A DNA stretch of 63,305 bases. Source: UBA1672 sp050633325. GTDB lineage: Bacteria; Pseudomonadota; Alphaproteobacteria; Micavibrionales; Micavibrionaceae. Position numbers and translations under genes: made by a program. Positions 56,116 through 63,305 of the stretch are shown here, piece by piece (the first letter of the stretch is position 1; every line of letters starts with the position of its first letter). The notes under the pieces are model-generated. The model worked only from the letters and a program-made list of their open reading frames with translations. It made no database searches and was not told the origin of the DNA. The stretch lies in assembly GCA_050633325.1 (NCBI GenBank), contig JBOEGH010000015.1, forward strand, positions 1-63,305. The letters are read 5' to 3'.

Positions 56116-56944
56116 AATAGATATTTCTGTATTGGTCACTACCAAGAATGAAGAAGATAATATTGCGCGATGCCTTAATTCACTTAAGAACTTTTCTCAA
56201 ATTATTGTAATAGATTCGCATAGTACGGATAGAACCTGTGAAATATCTAAAAATACCGGTGCTGAGGTCGTTTTGTATAGATGGGATGGTAAATACCCCA
56301 AAAAACGTCAGTGGTGCTTAGATAGCCTGAATATTAAAAATGATTGGGTGTTCTGGATTGATGCAGATGAGGTAATAACTGAGGAATGTATTGATGAGAT
56401 CCGTGATTTATTTGCAATATCTCGTACCGAATCAGGGTTTTTTGTAAGAAGCAGTTATGTTTGGAATGATTCTATCCTTCGATATGGTATGAAAAATAAT
56501 AAATTAGCACTTATAAATCGTACAAAGATGGAGTTTCCTGTCGTTGATGACTTAAATATCGATGGTATGGGGGAAATTGAAGGGCATTACCAACCTGTGC
56601 GTAGGTCTGGTTGCGCAGAATACTCTATAGGTCAGTTGTCTTGCCAGTTGATACATCACGCATATGATAATGAAGCAGAGTGGAATGCACGGCATATACG
56701 TTATGCACAGTGGGAAGCCGTTATGACACTTAATGATTCGTGGCCTGATGATCCTGTGCTTTGGAGGCAAATAGTAAAGCGCCATTTGCGCGCATCATTC
56801 ATGCGCCCATATATTGTTTTTGTATTCTCTTATCTTGTTAAGGCAGGTTTCCTTGATGGTGGGGCAGGTTATAGCTTTGCTGTAAGCAGGAAAAGATACT
56901 GTGACATGATCTATCGTAATATAAGGCTTTTCAAAAATCGATAA
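56108..56944 (+). CDS. Glycosyltransferase family 2 (WaaE-like)
   Basis: 278 residues from ATG 56108 inside the Wzz-like gene's end. ISVLVTTKNEEDNIARCL, DSHSTDRT, IDADEVI (the DxD-like site), and a C-terminal HAYDNEAEWNARH. These match the KdtX/WaaE family of GT2 enzymes that add sugars to lipopolysaccharide core or exopolysaccharide. Its 3' end overlaps by 34 bp the convergent GT2 gene. Confidence 0.9.
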   Translation: MNEIDISVLVTTKNEEDNIARCLNSLKNFSQIIVIDSHSTDRTCEISKNTGAEVVLYRWDGKYPKKRQWCLDSLNIKNDWVFWIDADEVITEECIDEIRDLFAISRTESGFFVRSSYVWNDSILRYGMKNNKLALINRTKMEFPVVDDLNIDGMGEIEGHYQPVRRSGCAEYSIGQLSCQLIHHAYDNEAEWNARHIRYAQWEAVMTLNDSWPDDPVLWRQIVKRHLRASFMRPYIVFVFSYLVKAGFLDGGAGYSFAVSRKRYCDMIYRNIRLFKNR

Positions 56945-57723
56945 AGAGAAGGGCAGATGTTTTTTATATGCCACGACACAGCCTGAACAGTTAGAATATA
57001 TAGGTTTTTAGGCTGGGGAATCATATTCAGTGATTCGCGAATTATATATTGCTCTTTACGTCCTATATGTGCGTTTGTCTGTGATACCCCGCCTTGTTCA
57101 AAAATGCATATTGGCTTGTTAATATATTTGATTTTCTTCGCTTTTAGCAGGAAACGAGCCGTAAAATCGTAATCTGAAGAAATGGAATATATTAAACTGT
57201 AATTTAGTTTGAAGTCTCTGATTGTGTGTCTGCGGTAAAACATGGCCTGATGATGTGTGATCATCCCCCAGGCTAACTCTTTATATCGCCTTGCGGTTTT
57301 GTAAGTGTATTTCCCTTTTTTACCCTGAGGTTCTAACGAATCACCATATATGAAATTGGGTTTATCCTTTGTGTGTGGGGATATAATTTTAAGTGTGTCT
57401 TTGCCTGCAAACTCATCGCCTGCATTCATGAAAATCAGATAATGCCCGTTCGCATTCTTTATCCCTTTATTCATTGCATCATATATACCTTTGTCAGGTT
57501 CTGATATGAAGTTAAACGGTATTTTTTCAGACCGTGTTGCGCTGCGCTCTTTACGAAGTAAATCAATGGTTTGATCGGTAGAACCACCGTCTATTACTAT
57601 CCATTGATAATCTTTGAAGGTTTGATTCTTTATGGATTTATATGTCTTTTCAAGTCCATTAAAGTTGTTGAGGGTGATTGTTATGATGCTGAATGTTGGA
57701 AAGTGCTTGTTATATATGCTCAT
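56911..57723 (-). CDS. Glycosyltransferase family 2 (WcaA-like)
   Basis: 270 residues. FSIITITLNNFNGLEKT, VIDGGSTDQTIDLL, MNAGDEF (acidic metal site), HHQAMFYRR. These match GT2 enzymes of exopolysaccharide synthesis. It lies 9 bp after the OPX gene on the minus strand, so it is in that unit. Confidence 0.92.
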   Translation of the reverse strand: MSIYNKHFPTFSIITITLNNFNGLEKTYKSIKNQTFKDYQWIVIDGGSTDQTIDLLRKERSATRSEKIPFNFISEPDKGIYDAMNKGIKNANGHYLIFMNAGDEFAGKDTLKIISPHTKDKPNFIYGDSLEPQGKKGKYTYKTARRYKELAWGMITHHQAMFYRRHTIRDFKLNYSLIYSISSDYDFTARFLLKAKKIKYINKPICIFEQGGVSQTNAHIGRKEQYIIRESLNMIPQPKNLYILTVQAVSWHIKNICPSLYRFLKSLILR

Positions 57724-57732
57724 AACTATGGT

Positions 57733-60207
57733 CTAATCACGTATATCATTAATAAACACTGATGTTATCGCTAGATTGCTTAATATCTGACTAACATCTT
57801 TTGCGCTTTCTATGAAGTCGAATGGTTTGGGGTCACGCGGAACAACAATGGTTGATCCCGGTGGAATGAATATGGGGGAGTGATTCCAACTGCTTACTTG
57901 TAGCGGTTGCGCGCTACCATTGGGGTATAGGACGAATGTGCGGTTTTTATCGGCATGATATGTGAAGCCACCTGCTTCGTTAATATAATCCAGCGGCGAT
58001 TTGTCTTTTCTGAATTGCAAGCTGGAGGGTGAGAGTACATCCCCGCTAACACGCACGGTGAGGGGGCGTTTAGGGATATATATACGATCACCTTTTTCCA
58101 GTAATATGTCCAGTTCAGGTCTGGTTGATAATATGCTTGGGTTTGCTTCTATAGTTATTCTTCCTACTGCTTCTACATTATTCAGTCTGTTGGCCAGTTT
58201 TCGTACTAATGATATTTGTGTTGCATCCGGTGGGTTGTCCTCACGCTCTATTGCCGCGGCCAGACGTTGTTCCATGTTGTTTGCAGCATTCCTGAACCTT
58301 ATTTCTTCTGCTTTTCTTTCTGATTCGCGGCTAAATATTGCGCCTGCAGGGTATGCTTGGTCAGTGATACCACCAGCCCGTTTAATCAAGCTTGATATCT
58401 TATCGCTTGCCAGAAGGTCGTATTCTCCCGGATGGTTTACTTCTCCGATTATTAAGACGGTTTTATTATCCATTTTTTTGAATTTTTGGTTAATACGTAC
58501 AGCATCTCCGGATGATATTTCTACGAAACGTGGGTCTGTATTATTAAGGTTTATTGTTTCACGTTGCGTCCCGCTTTTTCCATTTGATTGATGGTTTTTT
58601 CCAAAATTCTTAGATGTAATTTCGATGTTTTCTTGGTTTGCTTCCAAGGTCATCCCACCGGCTATGGCAATAATATTATCCAGTGTAGTTCCTTGTGAAA
58701 CAGGGTATAATCCCGGGCGACGTACAGCACCACGAACGAAGACAGATCGTTCTTTTAGGAATGATTTAACCTCTGGATTTGTGTGGATATAACTGTCTGA
58801 TATTCCAGAGCCTTGATCTACTTTTTCGATACTTTTGGTTTTATTACTTTTATCTTCATAAGTATTTGATATATCTTTATTAGATAGCAGGATAACTACA
58901 TCATTACTCTGCATCTTAATATCAAATTCTTTTTTTAATACGAGACGAAGCGGAAAATCTATATATTTCTTAATTAACTGCTCTTTATCCCATCTCTCTA
59001 TTATCCCTATAAGAGGATAAATATCATCGTCCAGAACATGGTCTTTATTCAATAATTGACTAAGGGTTTTATTGTTATTCAAATCATGCAATCCGGGAAT
59101 TCTTGTTTGCCCGACCAGCTCGATAGTACCTTTTCTTTTTTCATTACCTTTGAGCACACTCAGTATTGTGCCATCCGAAAAAACAGGGGCAAAGGAATCA
59201 GATATTTCCGTTACGCTTTCCTGCCCGTCAGGAGTTATTGCGAGACGTATAAATCTATTATTGCCTTGGGTTAGAACTCCACCTGCGAAATCAAGCATCG
59301 CATTCAAACTGAGTTTTTCGCTATTTTGGTTGGTGTGTTTGTTTATGCCATGTGTAGATTTTTTTATTTCATAGATTCCTGATCGTTTAACCGCGCCTGA
59401 TATTGCAACGGTTGGTCCAATTGGTGGCACTATTATGCGGTCACCGTCTTTAAGCCTTATATCCATGAGCGGGGCGCCGTGCATTAGTAATGCATACAGG
59501 TCTATAATGGTTCCGCGTCCCCCTCTGATCAGCTTTATTGCTCGCAGTGATCCATTTTTCTGGATACCGCCTGATTGTGAAATAGCATCTAAAACGGTGT
59601 GAAAGGCATTTACTGTTTTTCTGCCGGGGCGTTTGACATGGCCGACCACCAATACTCCTATTTGTCTTACAGACGACAGGGATACGTAGGCAGTCGTGTT
59701 ATGCATAGAAGATAGATGAGCGTTTATAGTGTCATGCAGGTGCTTTATATTGCGCCCTGCGGCTGTGATTGGCGGAAAGTCTTTTATAGATATTATGCCA
59801 TGTGGGTTAACTTTATATATTCCTTGGTCTGATCGTTGGCCGGTGAATGTAATTTGTAATTCATCACCGCTGCCTAATACGAAATCATCTTGCATCGCGC
59901 CCATTGGCTGCTGAGATGTTATGTTTTTGCCATTTTCTGTATAGAAAAGATCGTATCCGAACTGTTTGGGCGCATCTATTAAGCGATTAGCATAGATTTC
60001 TTCCAGTGCGGATTGGTTTGTGGTTGATTCTATTGATTGTTCAGTGTCTTCAGCTATCTCAACCTTTTCTATTGTTTTTGATTTTTCTGCTTCGTCACTA
60101 TATTGCCATGGAGCATAATTTGTTTGTGCTTCTGCCGATATGTTTTGAACAGGCATAACAAAGATCAATAAAAGAAGTAATATTATAAGGTAGTTTTGAT
60201 TGGGCAT
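57733..60207 (-). CDS. Large SLBB-domain polysaccharide export protein (OPX/Wza-like)
   Basis: 824 residues, about twice the usual Wza. Signal peptide (LIILLLLLIFVMPVQNISA). A Poly_export domain (~105-190, FVLGSGDELQITFTGQ) is followed by several SLBB repeats (VLVVGHVKRPG, IELVGQTRIPG, VFVRGAVRRPG, LIIGEVNHPG, VRVSGDVLSP). No lipobox is seen. It forms the outer membrane or periplasmic duct for polysaccharide. It is the first gene of a minus-strand unit with the GT2 gene downstream. Confidence 0.9.
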   Translation of the reverse strand: MPNQNYLIILLLLLIFVMPVQNISAEAQTNYAPWQYSDEAEKSKTIEKVEIAEDTEQSIESTTNQSALEEIYANRLIDAPKQFGYDLFYTENGKNITSQQPMGAMQDDFVLGSGDELQITFTGQRSDQGIYKVNPHGIISIKDFPPITAAGRNIKHLHDTINAHLSSMHNTTAYVSLSSVRQIGVLVVGHVKRPGRKTVNAFHTVLDAISQSGGIQKNGSLRAIKLIRGGRGTIIDLYALLMHGAPLMDIRLKDGDRIIVPPIGPTVAISGAVKRSGIYEIKKSTHGINKHTNQNSEKLSLNAMLDFAGGVLTQGNNRFIRLAITPDGQESVTEISDSFAPVFSDGTILSVLKGNEKRKGTIELVGQTRIPGLHDLNNNKTLSQLLNKDHVLDDDIYPLIGIIERWDKEQLIKKYIDFPLRLVLKKEFDIKMQSNDVVILLSNKDISNTYEDKSNKTKSIEKVDQGSGISDSYIHTNPEVKSFLKERSVFVRGAVRRPGLYPVSQGTTLDNIIAIAGGMTLEANQENIEITSKNFGKNHQSNGKSGTQRETINLNNTDPRFVEISSGDAVRINQKFKKMDNKTVLIIGEVNHPGEYDLLASDKISSLIKRAGGITDQAYPAGAIFSRESERKAEEIRFRNAANNMEQRLAAAIEREDNPPDATQISLVRKLANRLNNVEAVGRITIEANPSILSTRPELDILLEKGDRIYIPKRPLTVRVSGDVLSPSSLQFRKDKSPLDYINEAGGFTYHADKNRTFVLYPNGSAQPLQVSSWNHSPIFIPPGSTIVVPRDPKPFDFIESAKDVSQILSNLAITSVFINDIRD

Positions 60208-60308
60208 AACAATCCCGAATGAAAGAGTACGTATGTATTTCTATAATATCGGCTTTCACAGGGATTGTGAAACAGTCATCTGTAGTAACCCACAGTATAA
60301 TGGCCTTA

Positions 60309-62036
60309 TTACGTCTCGTCTTTACGAGATTCTTTATGTGTCTCTGCATTCTCTAATATAGAGTAGGCGATAGTGGTAATATAGCTGTTTATACGACGGT
60401 AATCACGAATTATGTCCGTGTGTATGGCGCTGGTTGAAATTGTTTCAGGTATACCTTCGCGTAACCGTTGGAAATGCATTTCAGAGCTTTTCTGTGCGGC
60501 TCTTCTTACCACTTTTTTTCCTTCTACTAGCTGTTGCGCAAGTATAGGGTCTTCAGACATGAAGATGGCTTGTGCGATTTTCATGTTTGTTAATATTGTT
60601 TGGTGAAAGTCTTTTATCTCTTTGAAGCCAGCCTTTGAAAATCGGTTCTCTCCATTGATTTTCAAGAGGATAAGAGGGACTAAGCTATTGTCTATAATGT
60701 CACCTATGTGCTCAAGATTGGTGGAAAAAGATAATATCTGAACGAACCTGTCAGATTCCTTCGGGTCTAGAGCCTCTTCATTAACGCGCGTTAGGTATAG
60801 TTTTATAGAGCTATGTAGCTTGTCCACTATGGCGTCTGATTCTTTTATCTTTTGTGCTATTTCTTTATCTTCATCTTGTAGAGCAATCATTGCGTTTGAG
60901 AACATGTCTTCTACTATTTTTGCGATATGTAATGTTTCTCTCGCTGCCCCTGCCAGTGCGATTGTTGGTGATTCGATTGCTGTGTCATCCAGATATAGAG
61001 GTTGTTTCTCTTTATCGACCGGATCAGGCGTATGCGGCGCTAACTTTTTGCACAGTTTGGAGAATGGAGCGATAAGTGGAAGAAAAACACAGGCAAGAAA
61101 AACATTGAATATTGTGTGGAAATGTATGATTTCCCTGCTTTCGGCAATTTTCAGGCTGCTGAATGTTTCAATGAATATGCCGAGGAACGGCAATATAAGT
61201 ATAATGCATGTAACGCGCATTATTAGATTTCCTATCGCTAGGCGTCTTGCTCTTGCATTCATTTTAAGTGTCATAACAAAAGGAATGATTGCACCCCCCA
61301 TATTTGCACCAAGAACAAGGAGGAGCCCAAGGTTCATATGTATTAGGCCACTGGATGCGAATGATGCAATGATTAGTACCGCTGCTAATGATGAGTGAAG
61401 TATCCATGTCATTAGGCCGGCAACTAAAAGAGCGAGTAGTGGCTCATTTTCCAAGGGCTTTAATATAAGGGGTAGTGTTTCTGACTGACCAAGGGGTAGG
61501 GCGCTCTCTTTTATAATGCTCAAAGATAATAGGACAAGACCAAGACCTATAAGTGCGCGCGCTATGTGCTTCTTTCTTCCGCTGTGTTCATATCTGTGGT
61601 GCAATGTTACACCAACTAATAGAAGTACTGGCGTTAACCATGAAAGATCAAAGGTAAGTATCTGTGCAACCAGTGTTGTGCTGACATCTGCGCCAATAAT
61701 TACGGCAAGACCGGCGGCCGTTCCAATCATTTTCTTGGATGCAAATGATGCGCATATCATTGTTGTTGCGGTAGAGCTTTGTAATATTGCTGTCACACCT
61801 AGTCCCGCGAAGAAGGCTTTTATACGGTTACTTGTGTTTGCGGCTATTGTTCTTTGTAATGATGTGGCGTATGCACGCGTAAAGCCAAGCTTAATCATGC
61901 GTGTTCCCCATAATAATAAAGAAACAGCACCTATTATCTTTATAAGTATAAGTGTTACAGACGCCTTTGCTATCTCAGTGTCTGCTACTTCTATAAGTGG
62001 GGTATTAATTACGTCTGATATTATTGTCTCTGGCAT
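60309..62036 (-). CDS. Na+/phosphate cotransporter with PhoU-like domain
   Basis: 575 residues. Two inverted Na_Pi_cotrans repeats with QSSTATT (~87) and the second HSSLAAV (~205), each within a membrane reentrant segment, then ~10 helices total. The C-terminal ~200 residues are a PhoU-like helical domain (IKESDAIVDKLHSSIKLYL), common in the NptA/YjbB type. It takes up or balances inorganic phosphate. It is divergent from the rRNA promoter region. Confidence 0.93.
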   Translation of the reverse strand: MPETIISDVINTPLIEVADTEIAKASVTLILIKIIGAVSLLLWGTRMIKLGFTRAYATSLQRTIAANTSNRIKAFFAGLGVTAILQSSTATTMICASFASKKMIGTAAGLAVIIGADVSTTLVAQILTFDLSWLTPVLLLVGVTLHHRYEHSGRKKHIARALIGLGLVLLSLSIIKESALPLGQSETLPLILKPLENEPLLALLVAGLMTWILHSSLAAVLIIASFASSGLIHMNLGLLLVLGANMGGAIIPFVMTLKMNARARRLAIGNLIMRVTCIILILPFLGIFIETFSSLKIAESREIIHFHTIFNVFLACVFLPLIAPFSKLCKKLAPHTPDPVDKEKQPLYLDDTAIESPTIALAGAARETLHIAKIVEDMFSNAMIALQDEDKEIAQKIKESDAIVDKLHSSIKLYLTRVNEEALDPKESDRFVQILSFSTNLEHIGDIIDNSLVPLILLKINGENRFSKAGFKEIKDFHQTILTNMKIAQAIFMSEDPILAQQLVEGKKVVRRAAQKSSEMHFQRLREGIPETISTSAIHTDIIRDYRRINSYITTIAYSILENAETHKESRKDET

Positions 62037-62149
62037 GAATTCTAACTGTCATTATTATTTATTGTTGCAGAAGAATGCCATTAATTGAGTTACGCGACAA
62101 GAGAGTAGTTATCTAAAGGTGTTCTTGTTCCAAATACAATGTACGAATA

Positions 62150-62175
62150 ATAGCACTATATATATATAGTGCTAT
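62150..62175. promoter_or_regulatory. Perfect 26-bp palindrome
   Basis: ATAGCACTATATA and its exact reverse complement, joined without a spacer. It lies 114 bp before the Na/Pi gene start and 115 bp before the first rRNA -35 box. No T-run follows on either side, so a terminator is unlikely. A protein-binding site is more likely, or a DNA cruciform. Confidence 0.6.
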
Positions 62176-62289
62176 GAAGGTGATGTAGGTTTTCTATATA
62201 AAGGTAGGGAATGACACCTTGCGTAAACCATTGAAATAATTGGGTTTAAAAATAAAACAAAAAAAAGATAAAAAAATGCAAAAACATGT

Positions 62290-62318
62290 TTGACAGGTGG
62301 GCATCATGTGCGTATAAA
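62290..62318 (+). promoter_or_regulatory. rRNA promoter copy 1
   Basis: TTGACA (62290-62295), 17-bp spacer, TATAAA (62313-62318), preceded by an A-rich tract (62250-62288). Confidence 0.85.
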
Positions 62319-62392
62319 CCCCCTCACGTTCTGCGGACAAGCGGTGTTTGAAAACAGAGCGACTAGCACTTGAAAGTATTTGAAAATAATGT

Positions 62393-62421
62393 TTGACAGT
62401 GCTGGGGGAGATAAGTATAAA
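62393..62421 (+). promoter_or_regulatory. rRNA promoter copy 2
   Basis: TTGACA (62393-62398), 17-bp spacer, TATAAA (62416-62421). Confidence 0.88.
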
Positions 62422-62495
62422 GCCTCCTCAATCAGCGGATAGACAATGTTTTAAAAACTGATTGAACAACACTGAAAAATATTTTGAAATAATGT

Positions 62496-62524
62496 TTGAC
62501 AGAGTTGGGTGGGCTAAGTATAAA
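62496..62524 (+). promoter_or_regulatory. rRNA promoter copy 3
   Basis: TTGACA (62496-62501), 17-bp spacer, TATAAA (62519-62524). Upstream AAAAATATTTTGAAATAA closely fits the E. coli UP-element consensus. Confidence 0.9.
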
Positions 62525-62597
62525 GCCTCTCTCGATTGACGGATAAACAATGTTTAAAAGTAAGTCGGACAACACTGAAAAATATTTAAAATAATGT

Positions 62598-62626
62598 TTG
62601 ACAGAGTTGTTTGAGGTAAGTATAAA
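62598..62626 (+). promoter_or_regulatory. rRNA promoter copy 4
   Basis: TTGACA (62598-62603), 17-bp spacer, TATAAA (62621-62626). Confidence 0.9.
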
Positions 62627-62700
62627 GCCTCTCTCGATTGACTGCTAAAATGAGTTAAGAAGTTAATCGGAAAACACTGAAAAATATTATAAAATAATGT

Positions 62701-62729
62701 TTGACAGGGTTAAAACAGGAGAGTATAAA
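62701..62729 (+). promoter_or_regulatory. rRNA promoter copy 5
   Basis: TTGACA (62701-62706), 17-bp spacer, TATAAA (62724-62729). Confidence 0.88.
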
Positions 62730-62776
62730 CCCTCTCACGCTTCGCTAAAACGGCTTAGGAATGAAGCACCTAAGGG

Positions 62777-62818
62777 CTTGAAAAAACAGATTAAATTAAG
62801 TCTTTTTCTTCAAGTTTT
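62777..62818 (+). terminator. Terminator-like hairpin between promoters 5 and 6
   Basis: CTTGAAAAAACAGA (62777-62790) pairs at 12 of 14 positions with TCTTTTTCTTCAAG (62801-62814), loop of ten, then TTTT. It is A/T-rich, so weak as a terminator; it could instead be an RNase site or attenuator in the leader. Confidence 0.4.
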
Positions 62819-62821
62819 AGG

Positions 62822-62850
62822 TTGACAAGCAAATAAGCTTATGTTTATAT
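62822..62850 (+). promoter_or_regulatory. Sixth, variant rRNA promoter
   Basis: TTGACA (62822-62827), 17-bp spacer, TTATAT (62845-62850; TATATG if 18 bp). It does not share the repeat's upstream and downstream context. Confidence 0.6.
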
Positions 62851-63294
62851 GCGGCATCAATCAAAAAATTGACTGACTGGATTTATTCAGTTACATGCGA
62901 CTTAGGTTGGGCGAAAGTTTGCCCTAGGGAGTGCGGTTCTTGTACATCGTGAATAGGAAAGAAGAGATACGCAGGCGGCAGTGTTTGTTATTGCATTGGG
63001 TGCATTAACTAAGAAAAGACTGTTTGTCACTCTCGATTTTGAAGCGCTTCGGCGTGAATGATTTAGAGTAAAATGTGTATCTTCTATGACGCACAGTGAT
63101 CACCTTTTGATCTTTTGTACTTGTACGAAAATTAGAAGGCGCGATCACTAAACCGTGACTTTATTTATTTAAAGTCACAAACAGCAAAATGTAATGTCTT
63201 TTAAAGATGTTGCATCGCAAGCAAGCAGGTCTTTTTGAAAACTAATTACTTCAAAAAACCAAAAAATTTCTTTTTTGAGCATTTTGATGGATTC
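62851..63294 (+). other. rRNA leader, about 440 nt, with hairpins
   Basis: No coding frame. Stem-loops: GGGC/GCCC (62909-62924); a long imperfect stem 63096-63148 with GTGATC/GATCAC at its base; and GTGACTTT/AAAGTCAC (63155-63178). TCTTTTTGAAAA near 63230 faintly resembles a boxA antitermination site. Such leaders hold antitermination and RNase III processing sites. Confidence 0.55.
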
Positions 63295-63305
63295 AAACTT
63301 AAGAG
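63295..63305 (+). rRNA. 16S rRNA, first 11 bases only
   Basis: AAACTTAAGAG matches 9 of 11 positions of the E. coli 16S start (AAATTGAAGAG) and would be followed by TTTGATC. The promoter array and leader upstream support the call. The gene continues beyond the window. Confidence 0.75.

Larger units (their letters stand above)
62250..62730 (+). repeat. Tandem rRNA promoter array, ~103-bp unit, five copies
   Basis: Units share an A/T-rich upstream element, TTGACA, 17-bp spacer, TATAAA, and a GC-rich discriminator (GCCTC or CCC). The -35 boxes start at 62290, 62393, 62496, 62598 and 62701 (steps of 103, 103, 102, 103). Copies 2-4 are more like one another downstream; copies 1 and 5 share a CTCACG-type downstream part. 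Between the boxes are short non-coding sequences; no frame is open across. Confidence 0.88.

Noticed and set aside
58001..58591. Long frame antisense to the OPX gene (196 codons)
   Set aside because: Lies wholly inside a well-supported gene on the other strand; no start signals.
60820..61398. Long frame antisense to the Na/Pi gene (192 codons)
   Set aside because: Shadow of the cotransporter frame without ribosome site or family resemblance.
62290..62730. CRISPR-like look of regularly spaced repeats
   Set aside because: The unit is ~103 bp, the repeated part is promoter boxes and A/T tracts, the spacing parts are also similar to one another, and no cas gene is near. They precede 16S rRNA.

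Overview
This is a 63.3 kb, AT-rich (by eye) stretch of bacterial chromosome. Several markers point to an alphaproteobacterium. The tmRNA gene is circularly permuted, with the acceptor piece encoded before the coding piece. There is an alphaproteobacterial-type SspB adaptor and a GapR/DUF2312 nucleoid protein. The hemC-hemD-mitofilin-hemY row lies divergent from tsaD-gpsA, and yfgM-like/bamB/der and hflK-hflC-degP form runs. I cannot assign a genus from the sequence alone. No insertion sequence, prophage or CRISPR array is visible. Almost every base is in housekeeping or envelope genes.

Layout. (1) 1-8.2 kb: the 3' end of a very large RTX/VWA adhesin and its type I secretion system (TolC-like channel, LapB-type ABC exporter, HlyD/LapC-type adaptor). 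(2) 8.2-19.3 kb: a small secreted protein, thrS, infC with an ATT start, cvpA convergent with purF, an MscS channel, a membrane protein, and a yfgM-like/bamB/der operon. (3) 19.4-30.3 kb: a redoxin, a small gene that looks leaderless, an L,D-transpeptidase, a CtlX-like hydrolase, hflK-hflC-degP, mrp, folA and thyA. (4) 30.4-35.2 kb: an unknown acidic protein, the permuted two-piece tmRNA, two unknown genes, sspB, a hydrolase, and a tRNA-Arg(CCG) broken by a 2-N assembly gap. (5) 35.4-40 kb: an AraC regulator and SDR pair with candidate operator repeats, an ABC1-family kinase, an orphan DotI/IcmL-like protein, and gapR. (6) 40-49.2 kb: tsaD-gpsA-acs-CDGSH on the minus strand, and hemC-hemD-mitofilin-like-hemY on the plus strand. 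(7) 49.2-60.2 kb: a rhomboid protease, unknown proteins, a TSUP permease, and a surface polysaccharide cluster (O-antigen ligase/polymerase-like, GT4, Wzz-like, two GT2, a large SLBB/OPX export protein). (8) 60.3-63.3 kb: a Na/Pi cotransporter-PhoU fusion, a perfect 26-bp palindrome, then an array of tandem, almost identical strong promoters leading into an rRNA operon. The first 11 bases of the 16S gene are the last 11 bases of the window.

The most notable signals are three. First, the rRNA promoter array has five copies at a 102-103 bp period, each with TTGACA, exactly 17 bp, then TATAAA; a sixth, variant promoter sits behind a hairpin. Second, the tmRNA reading frame carries the resume motif twice in frame, giving either a 15- or a 24-residue degradation tag, and it lies about 1.5 kb from sspB, whose product would be expected to bind that tag. 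Third, there are smaller oddities: a candidate leaderless gene, an orphan DotI-like protein, and a mitofilin-like protein with an N-terminal helix-turn-helix-like segment.
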